From assembly GCA_963977005.1 (NCBI GenBank), contig CAXBMQ010000001.1, positions 248,001-312,000 of the forward strand: DNA of 64,000 nucleotides. The letters are read 5' to 3'. The stretch is from CAXBCP01 sp963977005 (GTDB taxonomy: Bacteria; Pseudomonadota; Alphaproteobacteria; MPNO01; UBA830). The notes below the pieces were generated by a model. It saw only the letters and a program-made list of their open reading frames with translations, was not told the origin of the DNA and ran no database searches. Position numbers and translations under genes: made by a program. This document shows, in pieces, positions 15,956-24,765 of this stretch (the stretch's first letter is position 1; each line of letters starts with the position of its first letter).

Positions 15956-17832
15956 GCGACCAGCGCCTTCATGTCGGCATTGGGATCGGCACGCACAAAA
16001 TGCTGGTCGCCCAGATCTATCAGCTTCATTTCTCGGCTGTCGGCAATCGTAAACGGTTCGGGCCAGGCCGACGGGATGGATGCCTTGCCTTCCATCAACG
16101 CCGACAGATCGAGCCGCGAATCCGGATCCGGTTCGGGCACCGCGGACAACAGCGCCCGCGTGTACGGATGAACGGGCGAGCGGAACAGCACTTCGCGCGG
16201 CGCAGTTTCCACCAGCCGTCCGGCGCACATGACGGCAATCCGGTCGGCGATATAGTCGACGACCGCCAGGTTGTGCGAAATAAACAGATAGGTCAGCCCG
16301 AGATCTTTCTGCAGATCCTTCATGAGGTTGAGGATCTGCGCCTGTACCGACACATCGAGCGCCGAGACCGGTTCGTCGCAGAGCAGCAGTTCCGGTTTCA
16401 GCGCCAGGGCGCGCGCAATACCGATGCGCTGGCGTTGCCCGCCGGAGAACGAATGCGGATAGCGGTTCAGATAACGCGGATCGAGACCGACCAGCGCCAT
16501 CAGTTCCTGCACCATTTCGGCGCGATATTCCTTGTCGCCGATATTGTGGATGACCAGCGGTTCCGAGATGATATCGAACACGGTCATGCGCGGATTAAGC
16601 GACGAGAACGGATCCTGGAACATGAACTGGATCTTGCGCCGGTAGGGCAGCAGTTCCTTCTCGTTCAGCCGGGTAAGGTCGACATTGTTGCCCCGGTCGT
16701 TGAACAGCACCTCGCCCGAATCCGGCGTCAGCGCGCGCATGATCATTTTCGACAGGGTCGTCTTGCCGCAGCCGGATTCGCCGACCAGCCCCAGGCATTC
16801 GCCCTGCCGCACAAAAAAACTGACATCGTCGACCGCGAGCACTTTCTGGGTTTCCCCACCGGCAAACAGCCCGCCCTTGCGCAGTTCGTAGGACTTGGTC
16901 AGGCCGTTCACTTCAAGAAGCGGGGTTTCGAGCCTGACAGGCGCTTCTTCCCGCTCGGCCAGCAGGTGGCCGGTGCGGTGTTCGATCTCGCGCAGCGGCA
17001 CCAGGCGTTCGCCGGGCTTCATGTTGAACCGTGGCACCGCGCGCAGAAGGGCGCGCAGGTAATCGTGCCCAGGTGCCCGGAAAATATCGTCGAGCGATCC
17101 ACGTTCCAGCACACCGCCGTGATACATCACGACGATTTCGTCGGCGACGTTCGCGACAACGCCGAGGTCGTGGGTGATCATGAGAACGGCCATCTGCAGT
17201 TCCGATTGGAGATCGTTCAGCAGTTTCAGAATCTGCGCCTGGATGGTCACGTCGAGCGCCGTTGTCGGCTCATCCGCGACCAGCAATGCCGGACGGCAGA
17301 CAAGCGCCATCGCAATCATCGCACGCTGGCGTAATCCGCCGGACAATTCGAACGGATAGGTCCGTAAAGCGCGCTGCGGATCGGGAAACCCGACAAGGCG
17401 CAGCATTTCCGCCGTCAGTTCCATGCCTTCGGCTTTTGTGACCTCCCGGTGCAGGAACAATGCCTCGGAAATCTGGTCGCCCACCGTGTGCAACGGCGAC
17501 AGCGACGTCATCGGTTCCTGGAAAATGATCGATATCCGCCCGCCGCGGATCGCACGCATCCTGTCGCCGTCCTGATCGAGCGTCAGCAGGTTGGTGACGG
17601 AGCCGTCGCGCGGATCGTGAAAAATCACTTCGCCGCCGGTAACCCTGGCCGATTTTGGCAGAATTCCCATGACGGTCTGGGAGACAACGGACTTGCCGGA
17701 ACCGGATTCACCGACCAGCGCCACGGTTTTCCCGGCGGGTACGCGGAAGCTCACGCCGTTGACGGCGCGGACGACGCCTTCGGTCACGTGGAATTCGACC
17801 TTGAGGTCGTTGACGTTTAAGAGATCCGGCAT
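15952..17832 (-). CDS. Fused dual ATPase of peptide ABC transporter (DppD-DppF / YejF-like)
   Basis: One polypeptide with two complete nucleotide-binding domains, 626 residues. Domain 1: Walker A GESGSGKS near residue 40, C-loop LSGGLRQRAMIAMAL, Walker B LLVADEPTTALDV. Domain 2: Walker A GESGCGKTT near residue 355, C-loop FSGGQRQRIGIARAL, Walker B LLLCDEPVSALDV. Each is followed by the oligopeptide/dipeptide C-terminal extension (HPYTRALL in domain 2). All catalytic residues are present. The ATG at 17832 lies 16 bases inside the preceding small-membrane-protein gene, and the stop overlaps the binding-protein start, so translation is coupled on both sides. Confidence 0.93.
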   Translation of the reverse strand: MPDLLNVNDLKVEFHVTEGVVRAVNGVSFRVPAGKTVALVGESGSGKSVVSQTVMGILPKSARVTGGEVIFHDPRDGSVTNLLTLDQDGDRMRAIRGGRISIIFQEPMTSLSPLHTVGDQISEALFLHREVTKAEGMELTAEMLRLVGFPDPQRALRTYPFELSGGLRQRAMIAMALVCRPALLVADEPTTALDVTIQAQILKLLNDLQSELQMAVLMITHDLGVVANVADEIVVMYHGGVLERGSLDDIFRAPGHDYLRALLRAVPRFNMKPGERLVPLREIEHRTGHLLAEREEAPVRLETPLLEVNGLTKSYELRKGGLFAGGETQKVLAVDDVSFFVRQGECLGLVGESGCGKTTLSKMIMRALTPDSGEVLFNDRGNNVDLTRLNEKELLPYRRKIQFMFQDPFSSLNPRMTVFDIISEPLVIHNIGDKEYRAEMVQELMALVGLDPRYLNRYPHSFSGGQRQRIGIARALALKPELLLCDEPVSALDVSVQAQILNLMKDLQKDLGLTYLFISHNLAVVDYIADRIAVMCAGRLVETAPREVLFRSPVHPYTRALLSAVPEPDPDSRLDLSALMEGKASIPSAWPEPFTIADSREMKLIDLGDQHFVRADPNADMKALVA

Positions 17833-18344
17833 GGGGATCCGTTGCCTGACGTGAATAACCCGGTTTTGACCCCCAGAACTTCTATGTTTCCAAGCGTCGT
17901 TGGCGAAAGGTCGATACCCTTCTTATTGGCAGCTTTCACTGCGATTGACACAATATCCGCGAAGCCCGCAAGAGTCGATTCGATCCGGATACTCGTGGCC
18001 GGGCTTTTGACAACGAGCTGCATCCAGCCTTTGCGGCCATCGCGGCGCGTTGAAAAATACCGAAGCCGGACATCGCTGATCTCCGACCACGCCACAGCCC
18101 GCTTGAAGGGTGCCGAGACCGAAATCGCCGTGCCATCGCATGTGACAGTACCAAGGTGTCGCATGACGGTGTTGAAACCATAGACTGCGAACAGCGCCGC
18201 ACCGGCGCCGAGCAACCAGGCGACCGTAGCCGTGGTCTCGACCAGAAAAAGCGGCAATGCCGTTACCAGAACCCCACCCCCCGAGCGCGTATAGTCGGCG
18301 GTCAGCGACCGGAAGGTGTGGCGGTGACGCGTTGCATCCGTCAT
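17817..18344 (-). CDS. Small membrane protein, function unknown
   Basis: 175-residue protein with two hydrophobic segments near the N-terminus (about residues 22-41 and 45-62), followed by a soluble beta-rich domain. Its pattern (VTCDGTAISVSAPFKRAVAWSEISDVRLRYFSTRRDGRKGWMQLVV) resembles bacterial PH-like domains; that assignment is tentative. The start at 18344 overlaps the deacetylase stop as ATGA, and its 3' end overlaps the transporter ATPase by 16 bases. It is thus the link between the glycan genes and the importer genes and would be expected to act with one of them at the inner membrane. Confidence 0.72.
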   Translation of the reverse strand: MTDATRHRHTFRSLTADYTRSGGGVLVTALPLFLVETTATVAWLLGAGAALFAVYGFNTVMRHLGTVTCDGTAISVSAPFKRAVAWSEISDVRLRYFSTRRDGRKGWMQLVVKSPATSIRIESTLAGFADIVSIAVKAANKKGIDLSPTTLGNIEVLGVKTGLFTSGNGSPCRIS

Positions 18345-19108
18345 GACGGCACCGGAAACAAATCCGCGGCACCCCGCCACGCCGCCGCAGGATGCGTTGC
18401 CGTCCGCCGGCCAAATTCCGCAATGAACGCCCAACAGGCATCGTCATGGGCGAGATGATGCGTCAGGAGGCCGGTCGGTTCGGCAGGATCTGCATCACCG
18501 GTCCGTTTTGCCGTCAGGTGGTCCGTGGCTGCGGTGAGCACGGCATCATCGCCGGCATACCCGCGGGTTCCCGCCCAGTCGATGATATCGACATGCGTGT
18601 TGACGATGGCGAGACCCGTGGGTTTTTCCGTCAACGGGCGGGCATTGAAAGTCGTCAGACCATGAAAACCCAGTCCGGGCAACAGGCCGGTGACCGCGGG
18701 GTCTATCCGGTTCCACGGCGGGACCATCACGCTCAGCCAGTGACTGCCGAACAGATCGATCATGCGCCCCCGTCCACCGGACAGTTCCCGCGCAATATCC
18801 CAGAGCGCCCGGTCGTCGCCGAGTTCGGCCTTCTTGACGCCCGCCGGGCGGTGGCTGATATGCGCGAAGCCATGCTGCAGGATATCGATCCCCGCCTGTC
18901 CTTTCAGCGCAGCGGCAAGTGCCGGGCGGGCATTCGCAGGGATAACGGCGAGCGCCAGCGGCAGGTCCAGCTCCGACCGCAGGGCGAGCAGGCGGTCAAG
19001 CGCCGGCGTCGCGTCGATCGCGTCGTCATCGCGCCACCAGAATTCCGCCGTCTGGCCCGCCGCGGCCCAGGCGTCGAGCTCGACCGTCAAGCTATCCCAC
19101 GCCGTCAT
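18341..19108 (-). CDS. Polysaccharide deacetylase-like protein
   Basis: 255-residue NodB-fold protein. Seen: WWRDDDAIDATPALDRLL near residue 25, matching the metal-binding Asp pair region, HGFAHISH near residue 79, supplying histidines, and PPWNRIDP near residue 130 (motif 3). No signal peptide, so it probably acts in the cytoplasm on a lipid- or nucleotide-linked sugar. It overlaps the upstream glycosyltransferase and the downstream membrane-protein gene by four bases each. Reaction by family: removal of N- or O-acetyl from a sugar; the substrate is unknown. Confidence 0.82.
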   Translation of the reverse strand: MTAWDSLTVELDAWAAAGQTAEFWWRDDDAIDATPALDRLLALRSELDLPLALAVIPANARPALAAALKGQAGIDILQHGFAHISHRPAGVKKAELGDDRALWDIARELSGGRGRMIDLFGSHWLSVMVPPWNRIDPAVTGLLPGLGFHGLTTFNARPLTEKPTGLAIVNTHVDIIDWAGTRGYAGDDAVLTAATDHLTAKRTGDADPAEPTGLLTHHLAHDDACWAFIAEFGRRTATHPAAAWRGAADLFPVPS

Positions 19109-20268
19109 GCCGCACTGCCTCCGCGCGCCGCGAGCCAGTCCGTAATCAAGGCAGCGCCCTTATCGGCACCGCCGGTGTCCAGCCCCGATGCGTCGGGCGG
19201 CGGTGCCTCCAGTGCCGCATCGACCGCCGCCGCCAGAGCGGTGGCATTGAGCGTGTCTTCGGGAATTGTACGAATACCGCTGCGGTTCTCGAGCAGGCGC
19301 GCGCGCAGGGTCTGTTCGGTCTCCAGACCGCCGGCATAGGGCACGATGACGCCGCGCGTGCCCGCGGTCATCATTTCCATCACGGTGTTATAACCGCCCT
19401 GGCTGATCGACAGGCTACAGTTCGCCATCAGGGTCGGGAAATCGGGCCGGGCACGTTCGACAATCACGCCGCGGGGCGCTTCGGCCTGGATAGATGCAAA
19501 CACGTCTTCCGCCAGGGCATGCCCGGCAAGAATACGCCATGTCCTGTCCGCCAGTCGGGTCATCGGCCGGGCCGCCATCGCGGCGCGGAACAGCTCCTCG
19601 CTGACCGCCCCGCCGCCGGCGGACACGATCACCTCGTCGGTGCCGGGACCGTCGGGGATTTTCTGCGGCATATCGACGACATAGCCGGTGTAGGCAACGC
19701 GGTCGGCGATACGATCGGCATGGGCAAAGGTCTCGTCGAACGGAATCAGCGTGGGGTCGCCGTGGATCATCACCCGGTCGTAATAGGTCTCCACCCGTTC
19801 GAGCATTTCGGCGACGCGTTCTGGCTTCGGCGGTTCGACGAGGATATCGCGGACCGAGGACACAATGAGCGGCGGTCGTGGCTCGGCTTTGGCGGCATCC
19901 AGCAGGGTCGTCAGTTCGTGACGCAACTGCCGGCGTCCGAACGGGAACAGTTCCGTGATGACCACATCCGGTGCTGCCGCACGATAGGCGGCGAGCAGGA
20001 GGTCGCTTCGCCGCGCGCGAAACGCGTCATTTATCTCGGTATCCGTTTCATCGACCAGAACCTTGAAATACTTGTCTGCCGCCCGGACCGACGGCAACTG
20101 CACGAGCGTCGCCCCGCCAAGATCGAGGCCGGGAACTTCATGCCCGCCGGATACCACCGTCACCGTCATTCCGGCGCGGCGAAATGCGCGCGCCAAGGTT
20201 GCCGTCCGCTTCAGATGGCCGATGCCAAGCAGATGCTGGACCCAGAAAAAGACGTTGGGGGCGCTCAC
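19105..20268 (-). CDS. Predicted glycosyltransferase (GT-B, COG4671/MurG-like), copy 1
   Basis: 387-residue GT-B-fold transferase from the GTG at 20268. That start overlaps the histidine phosphatase stop as GTGA and gives the family N-terminus WVQHLLGIGHLKRTATLARAF; the open frame to 20484 is antisense noise. Seen: ITELFPFGRRQLRHELTTLL, typical of the COG4671 group, VIVSAGGGAVSEELF, and the nucleotide-sugar binding end SISQGGYNTVMEMMTAGTRGVIVPY. It is a diverged paralogue of the 406-residue gene at 23297-24517 in the same run. Donor and acceptor unknown. Confidence 0.85.
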   Translation of the reverse strand: MSAPNVFFWVQHLLGIGHLKRTATLARAFRRAGMTVTVVSGGHEVPGLDLGGATLVQLPSVRAADKYFKVLVDETDTEINDAFRARRSDLLLAAYRAAAPDVVITELFPFGRRQLRHELTTLLDAAKAEPRPPLIVSSVRDILVEPPKPERVAEMLERVETYYDRVMIHGDPTLIPFDETFAHADRIADRVAYTGYVVDMPQKIPDGPGTDEVIVSAGGGAVSEELFRAAMAARPMTRLADRTWRILAGHALAEDVFASIQAEAPRGVIVERARPDFPTLMANCSLSISQGGYNTVMEMMTAGTRGVIVPYAGGLETEQTLRARLLENRSGIRTIPEDTLNATALAAAVDAALEAPPPDASGLDTGGADKGAALITDWLAARGGSAA

Positions 20269-20864
20269 CCGGCGCCGTCCGGCAACAGGCTGATATTCAG
20301 TTCGGCAATTTCGAACGTCCCGTCGGCATGGGCATTGAAAACATGCACGCTGGCCCAGTCCATTTTCTCGGGCGGTTTGCCGACCATGCTCCAGTCGGTC
20401 GCGAGGGACAGAGCGGCACGGATGATGCCCTGATGGCAGACGGCGCCCGTGGGAATACCGGTTTCGGCGACGGTGCGGGCCCATTCGCCGACCCGTTCGC
20501 GAACATCGCGCGGGCTCTCGCCGTTATGCGGCCGGAGGTCGAGCCCGAGCGCCGCGCGCTTCGAGACCTCGTCACCATATATCTCGTCCAGTTCGGTCCG
20601 GGTATGACCTTCCCAGTCGCCCCAGTCCATTTCGATAATGGCGGGTTCAAGCTGTTCGATATCGAGCGCCAGCAGCGCCGCCGTCTGCTGCGCACGGCTC
20701 AACGGGCTGGAAACCCAGCGAAAGTCCTTATAGATATCCGGCACTGTCCAGGCGGACACCTTGTCGCGTCCCTCCTCCGACAGCGACCTGTCGGCGTGCC
20801 CCTGCAGGCGGTGTTCCGCATTCCAGTCCGTCGGTCCATGGCGAATAAGGGCAATTGGCGTCAT
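20265..20864 (-). CDS. Histidine phosphatase family protein
   Basis: 199-residue phosphoglycerate-mutase-like phosphatase. Catalytic residues visible: Arg8-His9 in LIRHGPTDWN, Arg57 in SPLSRAQQTA, Glu85 in WGDWEG and His144 in CHQG. The start overlaps the GT4 stop (ATGA) and the stop overlaps the next glycosyltransferase (GTGA). Lying between glycosyltransferases, it may dephosphorylate a sugar phosphate or polyprenyl-phosphate intermediate, as cobC-like and sugar-phosphatase relatives do; a role in B12 synthesis is less likely in this setting. Confidence 0.9.
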   Translation of the reverse strand: MTPIALIRHGPTDWNAEHRLQGHADRSLSEEGRDKVSAWTVPDIYKDFRWVSSPLSRAQQTAALLALDIEQLEPAIIEMDWGDWEGHTRTELDEIYGDEVSKRAALGLDLRPHNGESPRDVRERVGEWARTVAETGIPTGAVCHQGIIRAALSLATDWSMVGKPPEKMDWASVHVFNAHADGTFEIAELNISLLPDGAG

Positions 20865-22012
20865 GCGGCGCGGGCTTTCACTGTGGTTGCAAGAATCTCG
20901 TCAAGGCGGCGGGATGCGGCATCGATATCGTTCTCCGCTGCGGTCCGCGATAGCGCGCCTCGCCGCATCGCACGCAAACGGTCCGTATCGTCAAGCAACC
21001 CGGCCACGGCATCTGCAAAGGCGGAAGCATCCCCGACCGGGCACAGAATCCCGGTCTCGCCGTCGCGCACCACATCGGGCACACCGCCGGTTCGCCCGGC
21101 AACGACCGGCAACCCGCCAGACTGGGCTTCAAGCATCGCCATGCCATAGGCCTCGTTCACCGCGGGCCAAACCATCAGGTCGGCGGCGGCGTAAAAAGCC
21201 GGAAGGTCATCGGGCGAGGCCGTCCCGGCATAGACGACACGACCCGCCTCCAGTGTCGCAAAAGCCTTTTCCGTCTCGGTGCGTGCCGGGCCATCGCCGA
21301 CAATCAGTAGCGCCCAGTCCCGGTCCGAAAGGCGTTGAAGCGCATCGGCAAGCACCCGGTAGCTCGCGAGTTTGTCACCGTCGCGCATCATCCCGACAGC
21401 GAGCAGCAAAGGCGTTTCAGGCGCGAGCCCGAACCGCGCGGCGAGGGCCTGACGATGCTGCGGTCGACGTTGCGCGGCATCGGCGAATGGGGCCGTATCG
21501 GTAAACGGGGCAAGTCGGTGATAGCGCGCAGGGTCGGCCAGCAGCGGCATCACGCAGGCCGCATCGAGGTGCGACAGACCAATGACACCGTCCGCCTCGC
21601 GGATCGCCGCTTCGGCGGCCCTGTACCCGGTATCCCACGGCCCGCCCGCCTGCTTCGGGGCATGCGACACCTCAGCCATGAGATACGGGATGCCGAGCGC
21701 CCGCGATACGGCGGGACCCAGAAGGTCGGGAGCCTTGTGATAGACGTGATAGGTGAACCAGACATCGGGCACCCGGGCGGTTTCGCGCATCTCCCAACGC
21801 CGGACCAGGCGAGCGCTCAGTTTGCCGCCGAGGACCGACAGCCTTTCCTGACGGCGAGGGTTGCCGGCGCCATCCCGGCTGGAAAACCGGCTGACGACGT
21901 CGACACTGTGATGCCGCGACAGGGCCCGGACCAGATTGCGGGCCATCTGGCGGTCGCCGGAAGGGACGGGCGAAGCTGGATGTTTCATCGGAGCATAAAA
22001 AGCGATCTGCAT
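20861..22012 (-). CDS. Glycosyltransferase family 4 (GT-B)
   Basis: 383-residue retaining GT4-type transferase. Seen: N-terminal MQIAFYAPMKHPASPVPSGDRQMARNL (domain entry with the glycine loop), LLLAVGMMRDGDK, VYAGTASPDDLPAFYAAADLMVWPAVNEAYGMAMLEAQSGGLPVVA with the E-x7-E donor site (EAYGMAMLE), and VRDGETGIL. No membrane segment. It follows another GT4 gene by 14 bases and overlaps the phosphatase by four. The donor sugar cannot be told from sequence. Confidence 0.9.
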   Translation of the reverse strand: MQIAFYAPMKHPASPVPSGDRQMARNLVRALSRHHSVDVVSRFSSRDGAGNPRRQERLSVLGGKLSARLVRRWEMRETARVPDVWFTYHVYHKAPDLLGPAVSRALGIPYLMAEVSHAPKQAGGPWDTGYRAAEAAIREADGVIGLSHLDAACVMPLLADPARYHRLAPFTDTAPFADAAQRRPQHRQALAARFGLAPETPLLLAVGMMRDGDKLASYRVLADALQRLSDRDWALLIVGDGPARTETEKAFATLEAGRVVYAGTASPDDLPAFYAAADLMVWPAVNEAYGMAMLEAQSGGLPVVAGRTGGVPDVVRDGETGILCPVGDASAFADAVAGLLDDTDRLRAMRRGALSRTAAENDIDAASRRLDEILATTVKARAA

Positions 22013-22026
22013 TTCTGTCGGGTGCT

Positions 22027-23280
22027 TCAGGCCGCATCGCGGCCGGCTGCCGTCTCCGCGGCGCCGAATTTTTCGATCAGCCGGTCGACGCCGGCGGCAA
22101 ACGAAAACGTGCCGCGCACCCGGGCCTCGCCGCTGCGCCCCAGGAACAGCCGGCGTTCCGGGTTTTGTGCAAGCGCCGCGATCGCCGACGATAACGCGCC
22201 GGCGTCCTCGGACGGCACCAGCACGCCGGTTTCACCATCGACGATCAGTTCGGGAATCGCCGACACGTCGGTGGCAACGCAGGCCAGCGCCTGGCTTTGG
22301 GCCTCCATCAGGACATTGGGCAGGCCGTCGCGGTCGCCGTCATCCCCGACCCGGCTCGCAAGGACAAACAGGTCGGCGTCGCGATAGCGTTCGATCACTT
22401 CGCCCTGGGGCAGCGCGCCGACCCACATCACGCGGTCGGCAATGCCGAGGCGTTCCGCCTGGGCCCGCAGCGAATCGCGCAACTCGCCGCCTCCGACATG
22501 CCAGAACCGCCAGTTCAGACCGTCCGGCAAACGGCTGAGCGCATCGAGCAGGATATCATGCCCCTTTTTTTCGACCGCACGTCCGACGCATAAGATCCGC
22601 AAGGGGTCGTTGGGGTCCTGCCCGTCGCGCATGGGCCGGCGTTCGGGCGCCGCCGGAAAACGCGCGCTGTCGAGCCCGTGATAGACCAGCTCGACCCGCG
22701 AACCGCTGGCATCCAGCCTCGCCAGATGATCGCGCGCATAGGCGGAGCAGGTCACCAGCCAGTCGCAGGCATCGAGTTTTTCGCGAATCTCCCAGTCGGG
22801 CGAGGTCCAGATATCCTTGGCATGGGCCGATACGGTCCAGCGCCTCCCGGTCATCGTCGCAGCATAGCGCGCGACCGAGGCCGGGGTATGCAGAAAGTGG
22901 ACGTGAATATGGTCGATATCGTTGGGCAGTTCATATGCCAGAACCAGCGCCTGTCCGAACCGGCGGACACGGTTGGGCGACCGGTCGCGCCACAGATCGC
23001 GCAACCAGTCCCTGCGGGCTTCCCGGTAGCCTGCCGTCTTCCGCACAGCCCGCCACGCGGCGAAAACCCGCCCCGGTTCCTGGTAGAGATATTCGGGCAG
23101 ATAGTGTACCGGCGCCTCGATCTCCGCATGAACGGGATGGGAATGTTTGTCGGTCGGATGGCGCAGCGACACGATTTCGATCTCCATGCCGCGCTTTTCG
23201 AGCCCGCGTATTTCCTGCGCGATGAAGGTTTCCGAGAGCCGCGGATACCCCTTCACGACAATGGCGGTCCGACCCGTCAT
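22027..23280 (-). CDS. Glycosyltransferase family 4 (GT-B), exopolysaccharide type
   Basis: 417-residue GT4 enzyme from the ATG at 23280; the frame continues upstream to 23358 but only within the preceding gene. Seen: VVKGYPRLSETFIAQEIRGLEKRG, a signature of exopolysaccharide and colanic-acid-type (WcaL/AmsK) transferases, HVHFLHTPASVARY, LRILCVGRAVEKKGHDILLDAL, and the donor site DGDRDGLPNVLMEAQSQALACVATD. It starts 16 bases after the first glycosyltransferase gene of the run and ends 14 bases before the next. Confidence 0.9.
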   Translation of the reverse strand: MTGRTAIVVKGYPRLSETFIAQEIRGLEKRGMEIEIVSLRHPTDKHSHPVHAEIEAPVHYLPEYLYQEPGRVFAAWRAVRKTAGYREARRDWLRDLWRDRSPNRVRRFGQALVLAYELPNDIDHIHVHFLHTPASVARYAATMTGRRWTVSAHAKDIWTSPDWEIREKLDACDWLVTCSAYARDHLARLDASGSRVELVYHGLDSARFPAAPERRPMRDGQDPNDPLRILCVGRAVEKKGHDILLDALSRLPDGLNWRFWHVGGGELRDSLRAQAERLGIADRVMWVGALPQGEVIERYRDADLFVLASRVGDDGDRDGLPNVLMEAQSQALACVATDVSAIPELIVDGETGVLVPSEDAGALSSAIAALAQNPERRLFLGRSGEARVRGTFSFAAGVDRLIEKFGAAETAAGRDAA

Positions 23281-23296
23281 CGCGCGGTGTATCGGC

Positions 23297-24517
23297 TCAG
23301 CCGCGCTCGGCGACGGCGGCGATGGAGCTGCCGCGCCGATCGCTGAGCCGCCGCGCAAGCCGGTTCACATTTGGCAATCCGTCCAGCAGGCCGGGCACAA
23401 CGACATCGGACGGGCGGTTCTGCTGCGGCAGATGGCGGAGCGCCGTCGCCATATCCTGTGCATGACGAACGCCGTCATCGGTGAGCATGCGCAACAGGCC
23501 GAGTTCCTGCGCCCGGTCGGCGCGGATGAATTGTTCCATGCGCGGCACGGTCCGCGGTACGACAAGGGCCGGCTTGTCGAATGTGAGGATTTCGCAGAAC
23601 GTATTGTAGCCGCCCATTGCGACAATGCCCGAAGCCCCCTGGATCAGCGGCTCGATATTCGCTTCGAACGTTATGGCCTCCACGGATTTGAGCACTGCGG
23701 CGCGGCGGGCGAATTCCGCCTGCTTTTCCTGTTGCATGAACGGGCCGAAAACAATCAGGGCCGGGTAAGGCACGCTCGCATCGGTTTCGTAGGCACGCAG
23801 AACCCAGTCGACGAGGGCTTCGCCGTCGCCGCCGCCGCCCGGCGTCACCAGTAAATAGGGCCTGTCGAAGGGAACCGCATGTTCCGCTACCGGCGCGCCC
23901 CGGGCGTCTTCCCGTTCGAGATACCCGGTGAACACCATCTTGCGGCGGACCTGAGGCGACAGGTCGATTTCGGCCAGCGGGTCGCAGATCTGCGGAAGGC
24001 CATAAACCCAGATTTCGTCATACAGGTTTTCCAGCGCCGGCATCACGTTCTTGCGCTTCCATTCGGGCGCCAGCAGTGACGGCTCGTCCATCACATCGCG
24101 AAGGCCGAGCACCAGCGGCGTGCCCCGTTCTTTCAGCATTTCGAGCGTCTCGGCGACTTCGCCGCGAAGGCCAAGCGGTTCCTTGTCGACGATAAAGATA
24201 TCCGGATCGAAAATATCCGCAGTGTGTTTGATGATAGACGCGCGCAGCGCCACGGTCTGTTCGATATCCAGATCGAGGCTGTAAGAGGTGTAGTCGCCGT
24301 TCCTTAATTTGATCACGCCCGGGACGCGCACGAAATCGACACGCCGGCGGAAATCGAAATTGCCGATGATCGGCGAGCCGGACAGGATTATGACCGACAT
24401 ATCGGGGTTCTGATCGACCAGCGCATGGGCAATCGCGCGGCAACGGCGCAAATGGCCGAGCCCGAAGCTGTCGTGACTGTAGATCAGGGCGCGTTGCTGA
24501 CGCCGTTCGCTTGCCAT
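23297..24517 (-). CDS. Predicted glycosyltransferase (GT-B, COG4671/MurG-like), copy 2
   Basis: 406 residues from the ATG at 24517, which has an AGGTGG ribosome site; an in-frame ATG at 24556 adds 13 charged residues. Seen: ALIYSHDSFGLGHLRRCRAIAHAL, FIVDKEPLGLRGEVAETLEML, LLVTPGGGGDGEALVDWVLRAY and the donor-site region GIVAMGGYNTFCEILTFDKPALVVPR. It is the first gene of the 11-gene minus-strand run, and its upstream region holds a CRP-type palindrome shared with the divergent ABC gene. Similarity to copy 1 (GHLRR/GHLKR, GGYNT) shows the run carries two members of one little-studied family. Confidence 0.86.
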   Translation of the reverse strand: MASERRQQRALIYSHDSFGLGHLRRCRAIAHALVDQNPDMSVIILSGSPIIGNFDFRRRVDFVRVPGVIKLRNGDYTSYSLDLDIEQTVALRASIIKHTADIFDPDIFIVDKEPLGLRGEVAETLEMLKERGTPLVLGLRDVMDEPSLLAPEWKRKNVMPALENLYDEIWVYGLPQICDPLAEIDLSPQVRRKMVFTGYLEREDARGAPVAEHAVPFDRPYLLVTPGGGGDGEALVDWVLRAYETDASVPYPALIVFGPFMQQEKQAEFARRAAVLKSVEAITFEANIEPLIQGASGIVAMGGYNTFCEILTFDKPALVVPRTVPRMEQFIRADRAQELGLLRMLTDDGVRHAQDMATALRHLPQQNRPSDVVVPGLLDGLPNVNRLARRLSDRRGSSIAAVAERG

Positions 24518-24604
24518 CCGAAGTCCCACCTTTTTGTCTTGCCGCGAATATCGCACAGCTTTCCTTCGCCCCCAACCCGTGATTACGACGTTGATATGAG
24601 GAAA

Positions 24605-24670
24605 ATGTGACGGTAAACGCGCTGTGCCGATGTGATAAACGTCACTGCGCGACGAATGGTTCCGTCACAT
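24605..24670. repeat. Spaced 9-bp inverted repeat in the divergent promoter region
   Basis: ATGTGACGG at 24605-24613 and its exact reverse complement CCGTCACAT at 24662-24670 flank the CRP-type palindrome at 24631-24646. All contain the TGTGA half-site, so the 248-base spacer holds four CRP-like half-sites. Nothing else recognisable is in this spacer. Confidence 0.6.
24631..24646. promoter_or_regulatory. CRP/FNR-type operator candidate
   Basis: TGTGATAAACGTCACT fits the CRP pattern TGTGA-N6-TCACA with one mismatch. It lies between the start of the glycosyltransferase run (24517, minus) and the ABC gene (24766, plus), so one site could control both. Confidence 0.55.
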
Positions 24671-24765
24671 GATTATTGCGGTTACGCTCGGCCGTGTCGT
24701 AGAAAGGGTACGGTCAGGCAGTCCATTGCCGGCTTGCGCCTCTGATCGCTACAAACGGGTTCTCC

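Noticed and set aside
15931..17334. Plus-strand frame of 467 codons over the dual ATPase
   Set aside because: Antisense to an intact dual ATPase with complete Walker motifs.
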